Shown one piece after another: positions 27,128 through 36,526 of a stretch of DNA of 64,000 nt. This DNA comes from QHXW01 sp963847515 (lineage in GTDB: Bacteria; Acidobacteriota; Terriglobia; Bryobacterales; Bryobacteraceae). The stretch's first letter is position 1. Each line of letters starts with the position of its first letter. The stretch is from the NCBI GenBank assembly GCA_963847515.1, contig CAWKAA010000005.1, positions 1,178,001-1,242,000 of the forward strand. Direction: 5' to 3'. The notes beneath the pieces were generated by a model, which did no database searches, was not told the DNA's origin, and saw only the letters and a program-made list of their open reading frames with translations. A program made the translations under genes and the position numbers.

Positions 27128-27957
27128 GAAGTGTCCTCCAGGCGGTCGAACACTTCGTTCACGCGGTCGAGCGAATGCTCCATGCCTTCCACTTCCTTCA
27201 GCTCCAGCAGCAGCGGATACTGCTCCGGCCGCGACCGAAGCAGGCTCATGGTCGTCTTCCAGTCCACCGTGCCGCCTTCAGCCATCAGCGGAAACAGATG
27301 CTTGTCCTCTTTCCCGTTGTTGTCGTGAACGTGCGTCGAGCGGATGCGATCTTTCATGATCTCGAACTCGGCCTCCACGCCTTCTCCGATATTTGCGTGC
27401 CCAACGTCGAACACAAACCCCAGATCCAGATGCGTAGCTTCGATGAAGGCGCGCAACCGTTCGGCCGTCGAAAGCTCATTGGGAATGTTTTCCAGAAGGA
27501 TCTCCACGCCGCGCTGCCGCGCGAAAACGCTCAGCTCCTCGAGCGCCGAAAACGCCGCATCCACCTTGCGTTCGCTGAACTCCTCGCCCGAAACTCCAAG
27601 GTGCTGGATCAGATAGCGGAAAGGAATGGTCTCCGCAATTTCGAGCGCGCGCTTGATCTCGTCCACCATGTGCAGCCGTTGAGCCTTCACCGGCTCGGTA
27701 ATGGTGATGATGGAGTGCGGACCCGAACGGCCCCAGAACTCGTCGCTGTACATCGGCGAATGCAGCGAGTGCAGCTTCAGCTCGGCGTCCCCAAACCAGT
27801 GCCCCAGTTCCGTTATCTGGGCGCGGTTGCGATAATCCAGGTGCTGCCGCGCGCAGAAAATTTCCACTGCTGGAATGCCGGCCTGCATCACGCGGTTCAG
27901 CCACGCAACCGTCAGCCGGTGGCCCACAAACAAATGCGTCGAAAGTACGCGATTCAT
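27124..27957 (-). CDS. Sugar phosphate isomerase/epimerase-like TIM-barrel protein
   Basis: AP-endonuclease-2/xylose-isomerase-like fold, 277 residues from ATG 27957, which fits better than TTG 27960. Characteristic elements: AGIPAVEIFCARQHLDYRN, LKLHSLHSPMYSDEFWGR, PFRYLIQHLGVSGEEFSE, RGVEILLENIPNELSTAERL with a metal-binding Glu, FVFDVGHANIGEG (Asp/His ligands), RIRSTHVHDNNGKEDKHLFP and LLLELKEVEG. Substrate unknown. Coupled on both sides: start next to the ggt stop, end overlapping asnS. Confidence 0.85.
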   Translation of the reverse strand: MNRVLSTHLFVGHRLTVAWLNRVMQAGIPAVEIFCARQHLDYRNRAQITELGHWFGDAELKLHSLHSPMYSDEFWGRSGPHSIITITEPVKAQRLHMVDEIKRALEIAETIPFRYLIQHLGVSGEEFSERKVDAAFSALEELSVFARQRGVEILLENIPNELSTAERLRAFIEATHLDLGFVFDVGHANIGEGVEAEFEIMKDRIRSTHVHDNNGKEDKHLFPLMAEGGTVDWKTTMSLLRSRPEQYPLLLELKEVEGMEHSLDRVNEVFDRLEDTS

Positions 27958-27960
27958 CAA

Positions 27961-29638
27961 TCAATATCCTTTGGCCGTGCCTTCCGTGCGCGGATCGGCG
28001 GCGCCTTCCAGCCACCCGTCTTGGGTACGGATGGCCGCTACCTCGCCCTGCCCATTCTCAAATTCGACTGTGTGGCCGCGTGGCCTTGAGCAGCGCCACC
28101 GTATCGGGCGAAAATCCGCGCTCCAGTCGCAGCACATCCGGCATCCACTGATGATGCAGCCGCGGCGCATCCACTGCATCGGCGACGTTCATTCCAAAAT
28201 CGATCACGTTCACCAGCACTTCGAGCACCGTGTTGATGATGGTCGGCCCGCCCGGCGAGCCCACCACCAGATACAGCTTGCCGTCGCGCAGCACGATCGT
28301 GGGAGTCATAGACGAAAGCGGCGTTTTGCGCGGCTGCATGGCGTTGGCCTCGCCTTGCACCAGGCCGAACAGGTTGGGCTGCCCGGCTTGGCCGCGAAAT
28401 CGTCCATCTCGTTATTCAGCAGAAAGCCCAGCTTCGTCGCGGTCACGGCGCTGCCATAGCCGTTATTCAGCGTATACGTCACCGCCACGGCGTTGCCTTC
28501 GGAATCCACGATCGAGTAATGCGTCGTCTCGCCGCTCTCGTACGCTCCGGGCTTGCCCGGATGCAACGTCGCGCTCGCCGTGGCGTGCTCCGGATCGATC
28601 GAATTGCCGCAGTCCAGCGATGTACCGCGGGTTCAGCAGGCCCGCTAACCGGCACATGATAGAAATCCGGATCGCCCATATATTCGCTGCGATCGGCGAA
28701 GTAGCGGCGCATCGCCTCCGCCATAAAATGCACCGTTGCGGCCGAGCCGAAACCCGATTTCTCGTACCCCGAGCCTTCCAGCACGCCCAGCATCTGCAAA
28801 ATACCCACACCGCCCGAGCTCGGCGGTGGCGCCGTCACAATCGAGTATCCGCGATAGCTGCCCGTGAGCGGCGGGCGCTCCACGGCTTTGTAATTTCGCA
28901 GATCGTCCAGCGTGATCAGGCCGCCATGCGCCTGCATGTCGGCGGCCAGCAGCTGCGCCGTCTCGCCCTCGTAGAAATCTTGCGCGCCGCGATCTCGAAT
29001 CCGCTCCAGCGTACGCGGCCAATTCAGGCTGTACCAGCCGGTCGCCGGCCTCGTAGAATTTTTCGTCATTCAGGAAAATTCGCTTCGACTCCGGAAAACC
29101 GCCTTAGCCGCTCGCAACCGCGTCCGGCGATCGCAGCGACCGCGCCAGACCAAAAGAAACCGGAAACCCCTGCGTCGCCAGCCGGACGGCGGGATCCACC
29201 AGTTCCGCCCATTTCTTGCGTCCATATTTCTGGTGCGCCATCTCCAGCCCGCGCACGGTTCCCGGCACTCCTGAAGCGCGATATCCCAGTACGCTGTCGC
29301 TCGTCACTTTGCCGTCCGCCCCGATGTACATGTCGCGCGAAGCCTTTTCCGGCGCACGCTCGCGAAAATCGATAAACACAGTCCGCCCGTCTGCAAATCG
29401 TGCCAGCAGAAAACCGCCGCCGCCAATGTTGCCCGCTGCCGGATGCGTTACCGCCAGCGCAAACCCTACCGCCACTGCCGCATCGATGGCATTGCCGCCC
29501 GATTCCAACACCGCCAATCCTGATATCGGTCGCATGCGCCTCGCGCGCCGCCACCATGCCATGCCGCGCCCGCACCGGCTGGCGTGCACAAATCCCCGCG
29601 CCCGCGGCCACCACGGCCAGCAACACAACTTTTCGCAT
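27961..29638 (-). CDS. ggt: Gamma-glutamyltranspeptidase (many frameshifts)
   Basis: Exported N-terminal nucleophile hydrolase acting on glutathione and other gamma-glutamyl compounds. ATG 29638 opens a signal peptide (MRKVVLLAVVAAGAG). Segments in three frames give a standard GGT: GLAVLESGGNAIDAAVAVGF, THPAAGNIGGGGFLLARF, ASGVPGTVRGLEMAHQKYG, TAPPPSSGGVGILQMLGVL, the autocleavage/nucleophile site GETTHYSIVDSEGNAVAVT, LNNGYGSAVTATKLGFLLNN and the end VGSPGGPTIINTVLEVLVNV. About 560 residues after repair of six or more indels. First gene of the 13-kb minus-strand run. Confidence 0.88.
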
Positions 29639-29891
29639 AAGTTCTGATTCTACCAATGGCAATTCGCGTTTATTCGCATTCATTTGCGGCCCTGATTAGA
29701 ATCCGTCATTCGTGTTAACTCCAACCGTCGCTCAACGCAATACCGAATCGATAATAAGCCAGAACTGGCGGGCAGTTACTTCCGCGGCTAGGGCAAAATA
29801 ACCGGCCAAGTGAAAGGATGCGGGCGTTACCGGTCGCAAGCCGACTTCGCAGGAGACATGTCGCCCGCATGAGACTCGACTCGATTTGAAG

Positions 29892-30605
29892 TCAGTGCTT
29901 CGTGGGTGGGCCCGGCGTCCCATCGGACCAAGTGCCGGCCAAAACCATGAAGATGGTCACCCGTTCTTCCGGATCGTTCCCCGCTATTACCGGAGAACCA
30001 GGGAGATTCGCTCCCCAGCTTTTCACGGCATCACCCGAAACGAAAAACATGAGATGGGGATGCCAGTTCATGTCGTCGTCGCTCAGATACTGCTGCTTCG
30101 CCATCATGTAGCACATCGCTCCGGGAGCCAGCGCGGGTAGTTCCTTGTTTTCCAATGCGGACGTAGTAGCCGCGAGGATCTCTGCTTTAGATTTTCCTGC
30201 CAGCACAAGTTTGGTTTTCTTCAGAAGGGTGGGCAGAAACGTCCTTGAGGCTGCCGGATTGAAGCAGTTCGGGGCGCGGACCTTAGAGTTCCAGAATTCC
30301 GGGTCATCGGTCGGCTTCGCCCAGGATCGCTCGACGATGCAGACGAAGCCGTTCGAGCCCTTAACAGCAGTTGCGTAGCCATCCCGTCGCAGCACCATCA
30401 CTTCGGCTGCATCCGAAATCGATGCCGGAGCGGAACTCCGGGCCAGCGCGATCTCAGCCTTCTCGTCCGGAATCAAATACTGATCGAGAGGAGCCATGAC
30501 CGGATAGGGAGCCTTCGCAGCTTGCGCTCGTGCATAGGCCGGCCAGAGGAAAAGAATCGGAATAACGAATGCTAACGCTGTGATCCTGATATTGTTCTTC
30601 CGCAT
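29892..30605 (-). CDS. Secreted hypothetical protein
   Basis: 237 residues with a clear signal peptide (ALAFVIPILFLWPAYARA, cleavage near AQA). The mature part has no catalytic motif that I recognise; notable pieces are ARSSAPASISDAAEVMVLRR, NGFVCIVERSW, PALAPGAMCYMMAKQQYLSD and DMNWHPHLMFFVSG, with three cysteines. This style of sequence is seen as conserved hypothetical exported proteins in Acidobacteriota (general impression, not a search result). Single gene, with about 250 bp to ggt and 374 bp to padR. Confidence 0.75.
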   Translation of the reverse strand: MRKNNIRITALAFVIPILFLWPAYARAQAAKAPYPVMAPLDQYLIPDEKAEIALARSSAPASISDAAEVMVLRRDGYATAVKGSNGFVCIVERSWAKPTDDPEFWNSKVRAPNCFNPAASRTFLPTLLKKTKLVLAGKSKAEILAATTSALENKELPALAPGAMCYMMAKQQYLSDDDMNWHPHLMFFVSGDAVKSWGANLPGSPVIAGNDPEERVTIFMVLAGTWSDGTPGPPTKH

Positions 30606-30979
30606 TTGATTCTCCGATGAGAAGCATTTGTTTATGGTTTTGAGCCGCTAACCGTCAGGCGGCACAATGCGCCACTGATGATGGTATCCGATTCGTCCTG
30701 ACAAATGCCGTTGCATCGGAAACCCACGCGGACGTTTAGTCGGCAAACCGCGCTAAGCTGGCATGGGAACGAGTCGCGCGTTTCACATCCGCGTGGATCG
30801 CTTCCGGATTGCGCGTACTTCGACAGAGCCGAACGAGCGGCGGCCGCCGACGTGATACACCGACGGCTGTTTAGCTCCCACACCTTGACCTTCGACCTAT
30901 CTAGTGCGTATCCTGAACTGTAGAAGGTTGAGGTATCCAGTCGTCTCCGCGTTTCCCCATCCCGCAAGGCACGCTCGAC
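30606..30979. other. 374-bp intergenic region upstream of padR
   Basis: No convincing gene; an open minus-strand frame at 30632-31036 runs into padR and has no family character. The right end carries the probable padR promoter. The in-frame codons directly before the padR ATG read PQGTLDML-like, so part of this region may be padR coding sequence. Confidence 0.5.
30885..30914 (+). promoter_or_regulatory. Candidate sigma-70 promoter of padR operon
   Basis: TTGACC at 30885-30890 and TATCCT at 30909-30914 are separated by 18 bp. They match 5 of 6 and 4 of 6 consensus bases and lie 66 bp before the padR ATG. Confidence 0.4.
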
Positions 30980-31276
30980 ATGCTGATTCTCCAAATCCTC
31001 TCGCTCGAACCCGCCCATGGGTACGGCATAGCGCAACGCCTGGAGCAGATCTCGCGTTCAGTGGTCCAGGTCAACCAAGGCTCGCTCTATCCAGCCCTCC
31101 ACCGCCTGCAGCAGAAGGGCTGGCTACGCGCCGGGTGGAAACAGTCGGAAACCGGTCGGGAGGCCAAGTTCTACTCCCTTACGCCCGCCGGTCGCCGCCA
31201 GCTTTCGGTCGAGAAGGATAGCTGGGCGCGCCTGTCCGGTGCAGTCAGCCTGATCTTCGAGGAGGGCAGCCGATGA
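30980..31276 (+). CDS. PadR family transcriptional regulator
   Basis: Winged-helix repressor of 98 residues from the annotated ATG. Typical sequence: LEPAHGYGIAQRLEQIS, VNQGSLYPALHRLQQKGWL and the wing KFYSLTPAGRRQL. Homologues start with a QGTLDMLIL stretch; here PQGTLD is encoded just before the ATG, with no standard start between it and the in-frame TGA upstream, so the true start may be non-canonical or hidden by an indel. Its stop overlaps the permease ATG (ATGA). PadR-permease pairs are typical of Acidobacteriota, where PadR is thought to repress the operon. Confidence 0.85.
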   Translation: MLILQILSLEPAHGYGIAQRLEQISRSVVQVNQGSLYPALHRLQQKGWLRAGWKQSETGREAKFYSLTPAGRRQLSVEKDSWARLSGAVSLIFEEGSR

Positions 31277-33981
31277 TCCGGCTCTTCAACTGGTTCCGCC
31301 GCGCGGCGCTCGAGCGCAGCCTCGACCGCGAGCTCCAATATCACTTCGATCGCCGCGTTGCCGACCTCGCTTCCGCCGGCATTTCCGAGCCCGAAGCCCG
31401 CCGCCGTGTCGCCGTCGAGCTCGGCCTCGCCCAACTCCGCGAGGAAGTCCGCGATGTCTGGCTCACCCGCTGGCTCCGCGATTTCCTCTACGATCTCCGT
31501 TTCTCCGCCCGATCGTTCTTTCGTAGCCCCGGTTTCACCGCCACGACGCTGATCTCGCTGGTCCTCGGCATCGGCGCTACCACCGCCATCTACTCGCTGG
31601 TCGACCAGGTGATCCTGCACGCGCTGCCCGTCCGCGAGCCCGAGCGCCTGGTCCTGGTGGATTGGAACGGCGACGACCTCATCACCTACGCCACAGGCTC
31701 CTTTAACCTGATGCCTTACCCCATCTGCCGCGACCTCCAGCAGCAGACCCGCTTCCTCGACGGCGTCCTCTGCCGCGCCGAAATCCAGGTCAACCTCACC
31801 GCCGGCGGCGATCCCACGCCCGTCGCCGCCGAGATCGTCTCCGGCAGCTACTTCCCCGTGCTCGGCGTCGGCCCCGCGCTCGGCCGCGTCATCGAACCCG
31901 AAGACGATGCCGCGGCTGGCGCAGGTCCGGTCGTGGTGCTCTCGTATGACTTCTGGCGGGCGCAGTTCGGCGGCGCTGCCGATATCGTCGGCCGCAAGGT
32001 CCTGATTGGCAATCGCCCCATGACGGTGGTCGGCGTGGCCGCCGCCGGCTTCCGCGGCGTCGACGTCGGCGCCGTGCCGGCCTTCTGGATGCCCACGTCC
32101 ATGTACGCCGACGCGAACCTCGACACCGGTGATGAGGATCTCCTCAACGGCCACACCCGCTGGCTGCAGATCCTCGCCCGCCTTCGTTCGGATGTTACAC
32201 TCGCGCAGGCGCAGACCGGTTTGCGGCCGTGGTTCAAGGCGTGGCTCGAGGACAGCACGCTTCGCCCCGGCTTCCCGAGGATTTCGGCCGACCACCGCCG
32301 CGAGTACCTGGCAACCACTCTCGAACTCACCTCCGCGCCCCAGGGCCATTCTTCGCTGCGGCGCAGCCTCTCCCAGCCGCTCTGGCTATTGTTCGCCGCC
32401 ACCGGTGTTCTGCTCGGCCTCGCTTGCCTGAACGTTGCCGGACTCTTTCTCGCCCGCGGTTCTGCACGGGGCCGTGAGATCGGCACTCGCCTCGCTCTCG
32501 GCGCTTCCCGAGGCCGCATTGGGCGCCAACTCCTCGCCGATAGCCTGCTCCTTGCGGTGACAGGCGGTGTTCTTGGCGCGGCCGTGGCTCCGATGGCGAT
32601 CCGAGGGCTCATCGCGTTCCTGCCGCACGAGCTCGCCGCCAACGCCCTGCGCGACACCCTCAGCCTTCGCCTGCTTACTTTCGCCTTCTTCGCTAGCCTA
32701 GCCGCCGGCCTCTTCAGCGGCCTGGCTCCCGCCCTCCGGGCTGGTGGCGACGGCCTGGTCAGCTTGCTCCGCGAGCGCGGCGGCACTGGCTTCGGCGGCG
32801 TCCGCCTCCGCAAGACGATCGTCACCCTCCAGGTGGCCTTCTCCCTCATTCTCCTCATCGGCGCCGCCCTCTTCCTACGCACGCTCACCAGTCTGCTTGC
32901 CAAAGGGCCCGGCTTCGATACATCAGGCCTCCTCTCCTTCGCTATCGCTCCGACGCAGAATGGCTATTCCGATGCCGACGCCTCGCGCCTGGTCCGCCGC
33001 CTCGACGAGCAGGCCCGCGCCTTGCCCGCCACCGGTTCCTCCGCCGCTGCCCGATTTGCCTTCCTCAACGGCGGCGCCTGGAGCAACAAAGTGACTATGC
33101 AGACCGATCACCGCACCGTCAGCGATGGCATCATCAATTTCAACGCCGTCAGCCCCGGTTTCTTCTCCACCCTCGGCGTTCGCCTCCTCGCCGGCCGCGA
33201 TTTCGACAAGAGCGACACCCTTCCCTTAGGCGAGATCGGTCCCCGTTGTGCCATTGTCAATGAGGCCTTCGTGAAGCGCTATCTGGCCGGGCGCGATCCC
33301 CTCGGCGTCCTCATCGCCCGGGGCGGTAGCTCGGACGTCAAGCCCAATAGCGTCATCGTCGGCGTCGTCGCCGATATGAGCTATCGCAGTGTGCGGGATA
33401 ACTCCGAGCAGGTCTTCTTCCCGCTCTTCGAACACGACGACACCGGCGCTACCTTCTATATCAAGGTCCGCGGCGCTCCTGAGCAGGCCATCCCTTCTAT
33501 CCGCCGCCTGGTCCGCCAGTACGACCCGCGCCTGCCCATCCTCTGGTTCCGCACCCTGGATGACCAGGTCAATCGCTCGCTCACCACCGAGCGCCTCCTG
33601 GCCGCCCTCTCCGGCAGTTTCGGCGCGCTGGCCCTGCTGCTCTCGTTGATCGGTCTCTACGGAGTGATGTCCTTCGTGGTCACCCGCCGCACCCGCGAAA
33701 TCGGCATCCGCCTCGCGCTTGGTGCCACGTGCGCTTCCGCCATCCGTCTTGTCCTGCGCGACGCCATTACCATGATCGCTGTCGGCATGGCCATCGCGCT
33801 CCCTTGCGTCGTCGCCCTCGGCAAGCTCGTCCAATCCCAGTTGTTCGGCGTCACCGCCACCGATCCCGCGACCGTCGCCGCCGCCGCACTGGTCCTCGCC
33901 GCCGGCGCGCTCGCGGCAGCATTCATCCCCGCCTGGCGGGCCTCGAAGGTGAGCCCCACGGACGCCCTCCGGCTGGAATAG
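31273..33981 (+). CDS. MacB/FtsX-type ABC permease of the acidobacterial ADOP kind
   Basis: 902-residue inner-membrane permease with no ATPase domain. An N-terminal DUF-like helical region (RELQYHFDRRVADLASAGIS) precedes TM1 (FTATTLISLVLGIGATTAIY), a large periplasmic MacB-PCD domain, then three TM helices (WLLFAATGVLLGLACLNVAG, LLADSLLLAVTGGVLGAAV, LLTFAFFASLAAGLFSGLAP). The whole architecture is repeated in the second half: TM (VTLQVAFSLILLIGAALFL), periplasmic domain, FtsX block (LLLSLIGLYGVMSFVVTRRT and REIGIRLALGA). This duplicated form is the acidobacterial duplicated orphan permease type. Function is inferred as export or mechanotransmission with an unlinked ATPase. Confidence 0.92.
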   Translation: MIRLFNWFRRAALERSLDRELQYHFDRRVADLASAGISEPEARRRVAVELGLAQLREEVRDVWLTRWLRDFLYDLRFSARSFFRSPGFTATTLISLVLGIGATTAIYSLVDQVILHALPVREPERLVLVDWNGDDLITYATGSFNLMPYPICRDLQQQTRFLDGVLCRAEIQVNLTAGGDPTPVAAEIVSGSYFPVLGVGPALGRVIEPEDDAAAGAGPVVVLSYDFWRAQFGGAADIVGRKVLIGNRPMTVVGVAAAGFRGVDVGAVPAFWMPTSMYADANLDTGDEDLLNGHTRWLQILARLRSDVTLAQAQTGLRPWFKAWLEDSTLRPGFPRISADHRREYLATTLELTSAPQGHSSLRRSLSQPLWLLFAATGVLLGLACLNVAGLFLARGSARGREIGTRLALGASRGRIGRQLLADSLLLAVTGGVLGAAVAPMAIRGLIAFLPHELAANALRDTLSLRLLTFAFFASLAAGLFSGLAPALRAGGDGLVSLLRERGGTGFGGVRLRKTIVTLQVAFSLILLIGAALFLRTLTSLLAKGPGFDTSGLLSFAIAPTQNGYSDADASRLVRRLDEQARALPATGSSAAARFAFLNGGAWSNKVTMQTDHRTVSDGIINFNAVSPGFFSTLGVRLLAGRDFDKSDTLPLGEIGPRCAIVNEAFVKRYLAGRDPLGVLIARGGSSDVKPNSVIVGVVADMSYRSVRDNSEQVFFPLFEHDDTGATFYIKVRGAPEQAIPSIRRLVRQYDPRLPILWFRTLDDQVNRSLTTERLLAALSGSFGALALLLSLIGLYGVMSFVVTRRTREIGIRLALGATCASAIRLVLRDAITMIAVGMAIALPCVVALGKLVQSQLFGVTATDPATVAAAALVLAAGALAAAFIPAWRASKVSPTDALRLE

Positions 33982-34810
33982 AGCCGATCGCCGCAAGCAT
34001 CTTGAAGGATAATGCTGCGGCCGACGTGGCGGCAGGCATTCTTACGCGGCCATTTACCTTTTCCGGATCTCCACGACCTTACCCTTGGCTGTCTACATCC
34101 GACCCTGGAGTGGACTAGTCGTTTCCTCCTGGCGCTCCACGCGCTTATGGTTAGTCGCCCGTGATGCTAACGGTCGCGTAGCCGGCGCCGAGTGGTCACC
34201 CCCTCAGGCTCGCCGAATCCAGGCCACTTATTTCCGGCAACAGATCAGCCCTTCTTGCGCAGGCTTGCCGAAAGCTCACGCTTTAACTGTGCCCTGATTG
34301 ATATCCGGGTCCCTACGGCTACGGAGACAAAGGGGTAACGGAAAGGGTTTCCCAAGTCCCGGATAGTCGGCTAGCTCGAAGTAATCCACATGAGCGAGAA
34401 GTCGCTATCTCGTTGATGTGGATTCTCGGCTAAAGCCGATCCGCGAGCCTGATCAGTGCGTGTATTCGCGGACTATCTCTTTAACCGCCTTCTCCACTCA
34501 AACAGCACCACCCCCGCTACCACCGAAACGTTTAATGACGAAATCTGTCCCGCGATCGGAATCCGGACCAGCACATCGCAGTGTTGCTTCACCAACTGAT
34601 GCAGTCCCGTGAGCAGTTACTTCCACGGTTTGGGCGTTTCCCGGCAAGTTGGTACAATCATTCAGCAACACGGGGCTGCGGGTGCGATGTCAGCGACGAT
34701 CAAAACGGCGTTGACTGTGCTGGTATAGAAGAAGGACTAGACTCTCTGACTCGGGTTGGTTCCATATATGAGGCTCGGGCTTAACTCGGTCAGGTCTTGC
34801 GAGCACGCAT
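33982..34810. other. 829-bp region without intact gene
   Basis: Holds no complete reading frame with family character. The middle (34381-34609) is a diverged copy of the rlmB 3' end, listed separately. The flanks 33982-34380 and 34610-34810 contain only short open frames and no repeat or RNA gene I can recognise; 34610-34810 must carry the promoter of the molybdopterin fusion gene. Confidence 0.6.
34381..34609 (-). pseudogene. Remnant copy of rlmB 3' end and its downstream sequence
   Basis: This 229-bp stretch matches 36527-36756 at roughly 85-88% identity in the same orientation. On the minus strand it encodes the last 40-odd codons of RlmB up to TAG at 34473-34475 (LHQLVKQHCDVLVRIP, then GQISSLNVSVVAGVVLFEW) with mostly silent or conservative changes against the intact gene, and also the 90 bp after the stop, including the TCGGC-TAAA-GCCGA hairpin. 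The rest of the gene is absent. Similarity drops abruptly after 34609. Confidence 0.8.
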
Positions 34811-36478
34811 ATGATCGCCTTTGACGCGACCCATGCGATGGTTCATTGTCCGCGTGATCGGCGCTTCCGAATCTGGATCCGGCCTTCCGTTCTGCTGATC
34901 ACCCTCGGACTGCTCGTTTTGCCGGTTGCCGCTGCATGGATCGAGACAAGCATTTGGGGACTCCCTGATATCGCACCCCTCGCACAGGTAAATCCGAACA
35001 ATTTCGCCGGTCCGAACGGCTTTCCCTTATGGGTGCGCTATTGCCATTTCTTCAACTTTCTATTCGTCACGATGCTGATCCGTAGCGGCCTGTCGATTTT
35101 GGTTGATCATCCTCGCCTGTACTTCAATAACGACTGCACTCCGGGCAGCGAATGGATCAAGTTTACGCCGACCGTCGTTCCACGCGACCGAGTCTGGACG
35201 GCAAAAGACGACTCCCGTTATATCTCGCCGCTGGTCGCCACTCCAGGCTATCGCCATACGATCGGAATCGCGCGAGTGTGGCATTTCATCAATGTTCACG
35301 GCTTTTTCTTTACGGGCGTCGTGTTCGCCATCCTGTTGTTCACTAGCCAGCAATGGAAACGAATCGTGCCCACATCTTGGCGGGTTGTCGTCCAGGCCTG
35401 GGATACCTTCGTTCACTACGCCACGTTTCACTTGCCTCCTGAACCCAACGGATTTTATGGCTATAACGCGCTCCAGCAGATCGCATACTTTTCGGTTGTC
35501 TTTGTCTTCGGACCGGTGGCCGTCCTGTCCGGAATTGCCATGTCACCAGCAGTGGTGAACCGGTTCCCAGCGTATGCACGAATATTCGGCGGAAGACAGT
35601 CAGCGCGTTCTATTCACTTCCTGACGATGCTCGGTTTTCTTTCATTCCTGGTTGTACACGTCACGCTCGTGGTCATGACCGGTTTCATTCGGAATATGAA
35701 CCATATCGTGATGGGGACCGATGATTACAGCAAATCGGGCGCTCTCTGGGGCTTTATCGGCATCGGAGTGGTCGTGTTGACGTGGGTTCTGGCACACTAC
35801 TTTTCCTGGCATCACGCTCGGGTACTCCAACACGCTTTGAATTTTGTAACCTACCCGATGCAACTGGTCACTTTGAACCGGCTGAACCCGCGTCAGCATT
35901 ATGAAGAGCGGCAGATCTCTCCGTATTTCTGGCCGAACGGCAAAGTGCCCGAGCGAGCCGATTGGAAGCGGCTTTCGGAGCAAGGTTTCAGGGATTACAG
36001 GCTGAAAATCGGTGGTCTGGTCGAAAACCCCGTAGAGCTTTCGCTTTCGGATCTTCATGGCTTCGGCAAAACGGAATACATCACCATGCATCACTGCATC
36101 CAGGGCTGGACCGGCATCGCGAAATGGGGCGGCGTTCCGATGCCGGTGCTGATCAAACTGGTCCGTCCCATGCCGATGGCCAAAGTTGTCGCGTTCTTCT
36201 CGTTTGGCGATTCTCTCTTCGGGGGAGTCTATTACGATACGCAAGTGCTAGAAAATGTGCTGAAAAGTGAATGCCTTCTTGCGTTCGAGATGAATGGGCA
36301 ACCCCTGACCGAAGTCTATGGTGCTCCGCTCCGGCTGCGCGTTGAAAACCAGCTTGGCTACAAGATGGTCAAGTGGATCGAACGCATCGAATTCATCGAA
36401 TCCGAGAAACAGGTTGGGCAAGGTGAGGGCGGAAAAAACGAAGACGACGAGTACTTCGATTTGCTCCCGAATATTTGA
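34811..36478 (+). CDS. Cytochrome b-type membrane domain fused to sulfite-oxidase-fold molybdopterin domain
   Basis: 555-residue fusion. Residues 1-345 contain about six membrane helices (WIRPSVLLITLGLLVLPVAA; FFNFLFVTMLIRSG; FINVHGFFFTGVVFAILLF; others near 225-330) with histidines placed to ligate b-type heme (YCHFFNFL, WHFINVHG, FLVVHVTLV). Residues about 390-535 form an oxidoreductase molybdopterin-binding domain: YRLKIGGLVENPVELSLSDL, then TMHHCIQGWTGIAKWGGVP, where Cys429 should ligate Mo, and GAPLRLRVENQLGYK. In the MsrPQ system the two roles are on separate proteins; here heme and Mo domains are covalently joined, so quinol-to-substrate electron transfer is inferred. Substrate unknown. 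No strong SD before the ATG. Confidence 0.85.
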   Translation: MIAFDATHAMVHCPRDRRFRIWIRPSVLLITLGLLVLPVAAAWIETSIWGLPDIAPLAQVNPNNFAGPNGFPLWVRYCHFFNFLFVTMLIRSGLSILVDHPRLYFNNDCTPGSEWIKFTPTVVPRDRVWTAKDDSRYISPLVATPGYRHTIGIARVWHFINVHGFFFTGVVFAILLFTSQQWKRIVPTSWRVVVQAWDTFVHYATFHLPPEPNGFYGYNALQQIAYFSVVFVFGPVAVLSGIAMSPAVVNRFPAYARIFGGRQSARSIHFLTMLGFLSFLVVHVTLVVMTGFIRNMNHIVMGTDDYSKSGALWGFIGIGVVVLTWVLAHYFSWHHARVLQHALNFVTYPMQLVTLNRLNPRQHYEERQISPYFWPNGKVPERADWKRLSEQGFRDYRLKIGGLVENPVELSLSDLHGFGKTEYITMHHCIQGWTGIAKWGGVPMPVLIKLVRPMPMAKVVAFFSFGDSLFGGVYYDTQVLENVLKSECLLAFEMNGQPLTEVYGAPLRLRVENQLGYKMVKWIERIEFIESEKQVGQGEGGKNEDDEYFDLLPNI

Positions 36479-36526
36479 TCCTGATCCGGGCTCTTCCTTG
36501 ACCAGGGATTGGTCTGCAAACCGGAG

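Noticed and set aside
30632..31036. 134-codon minus-strand frame overlapping padR
   Set aside because: Low-complexity shadow sequence without a recognisable fold; it overlaps the well supported padR gene.
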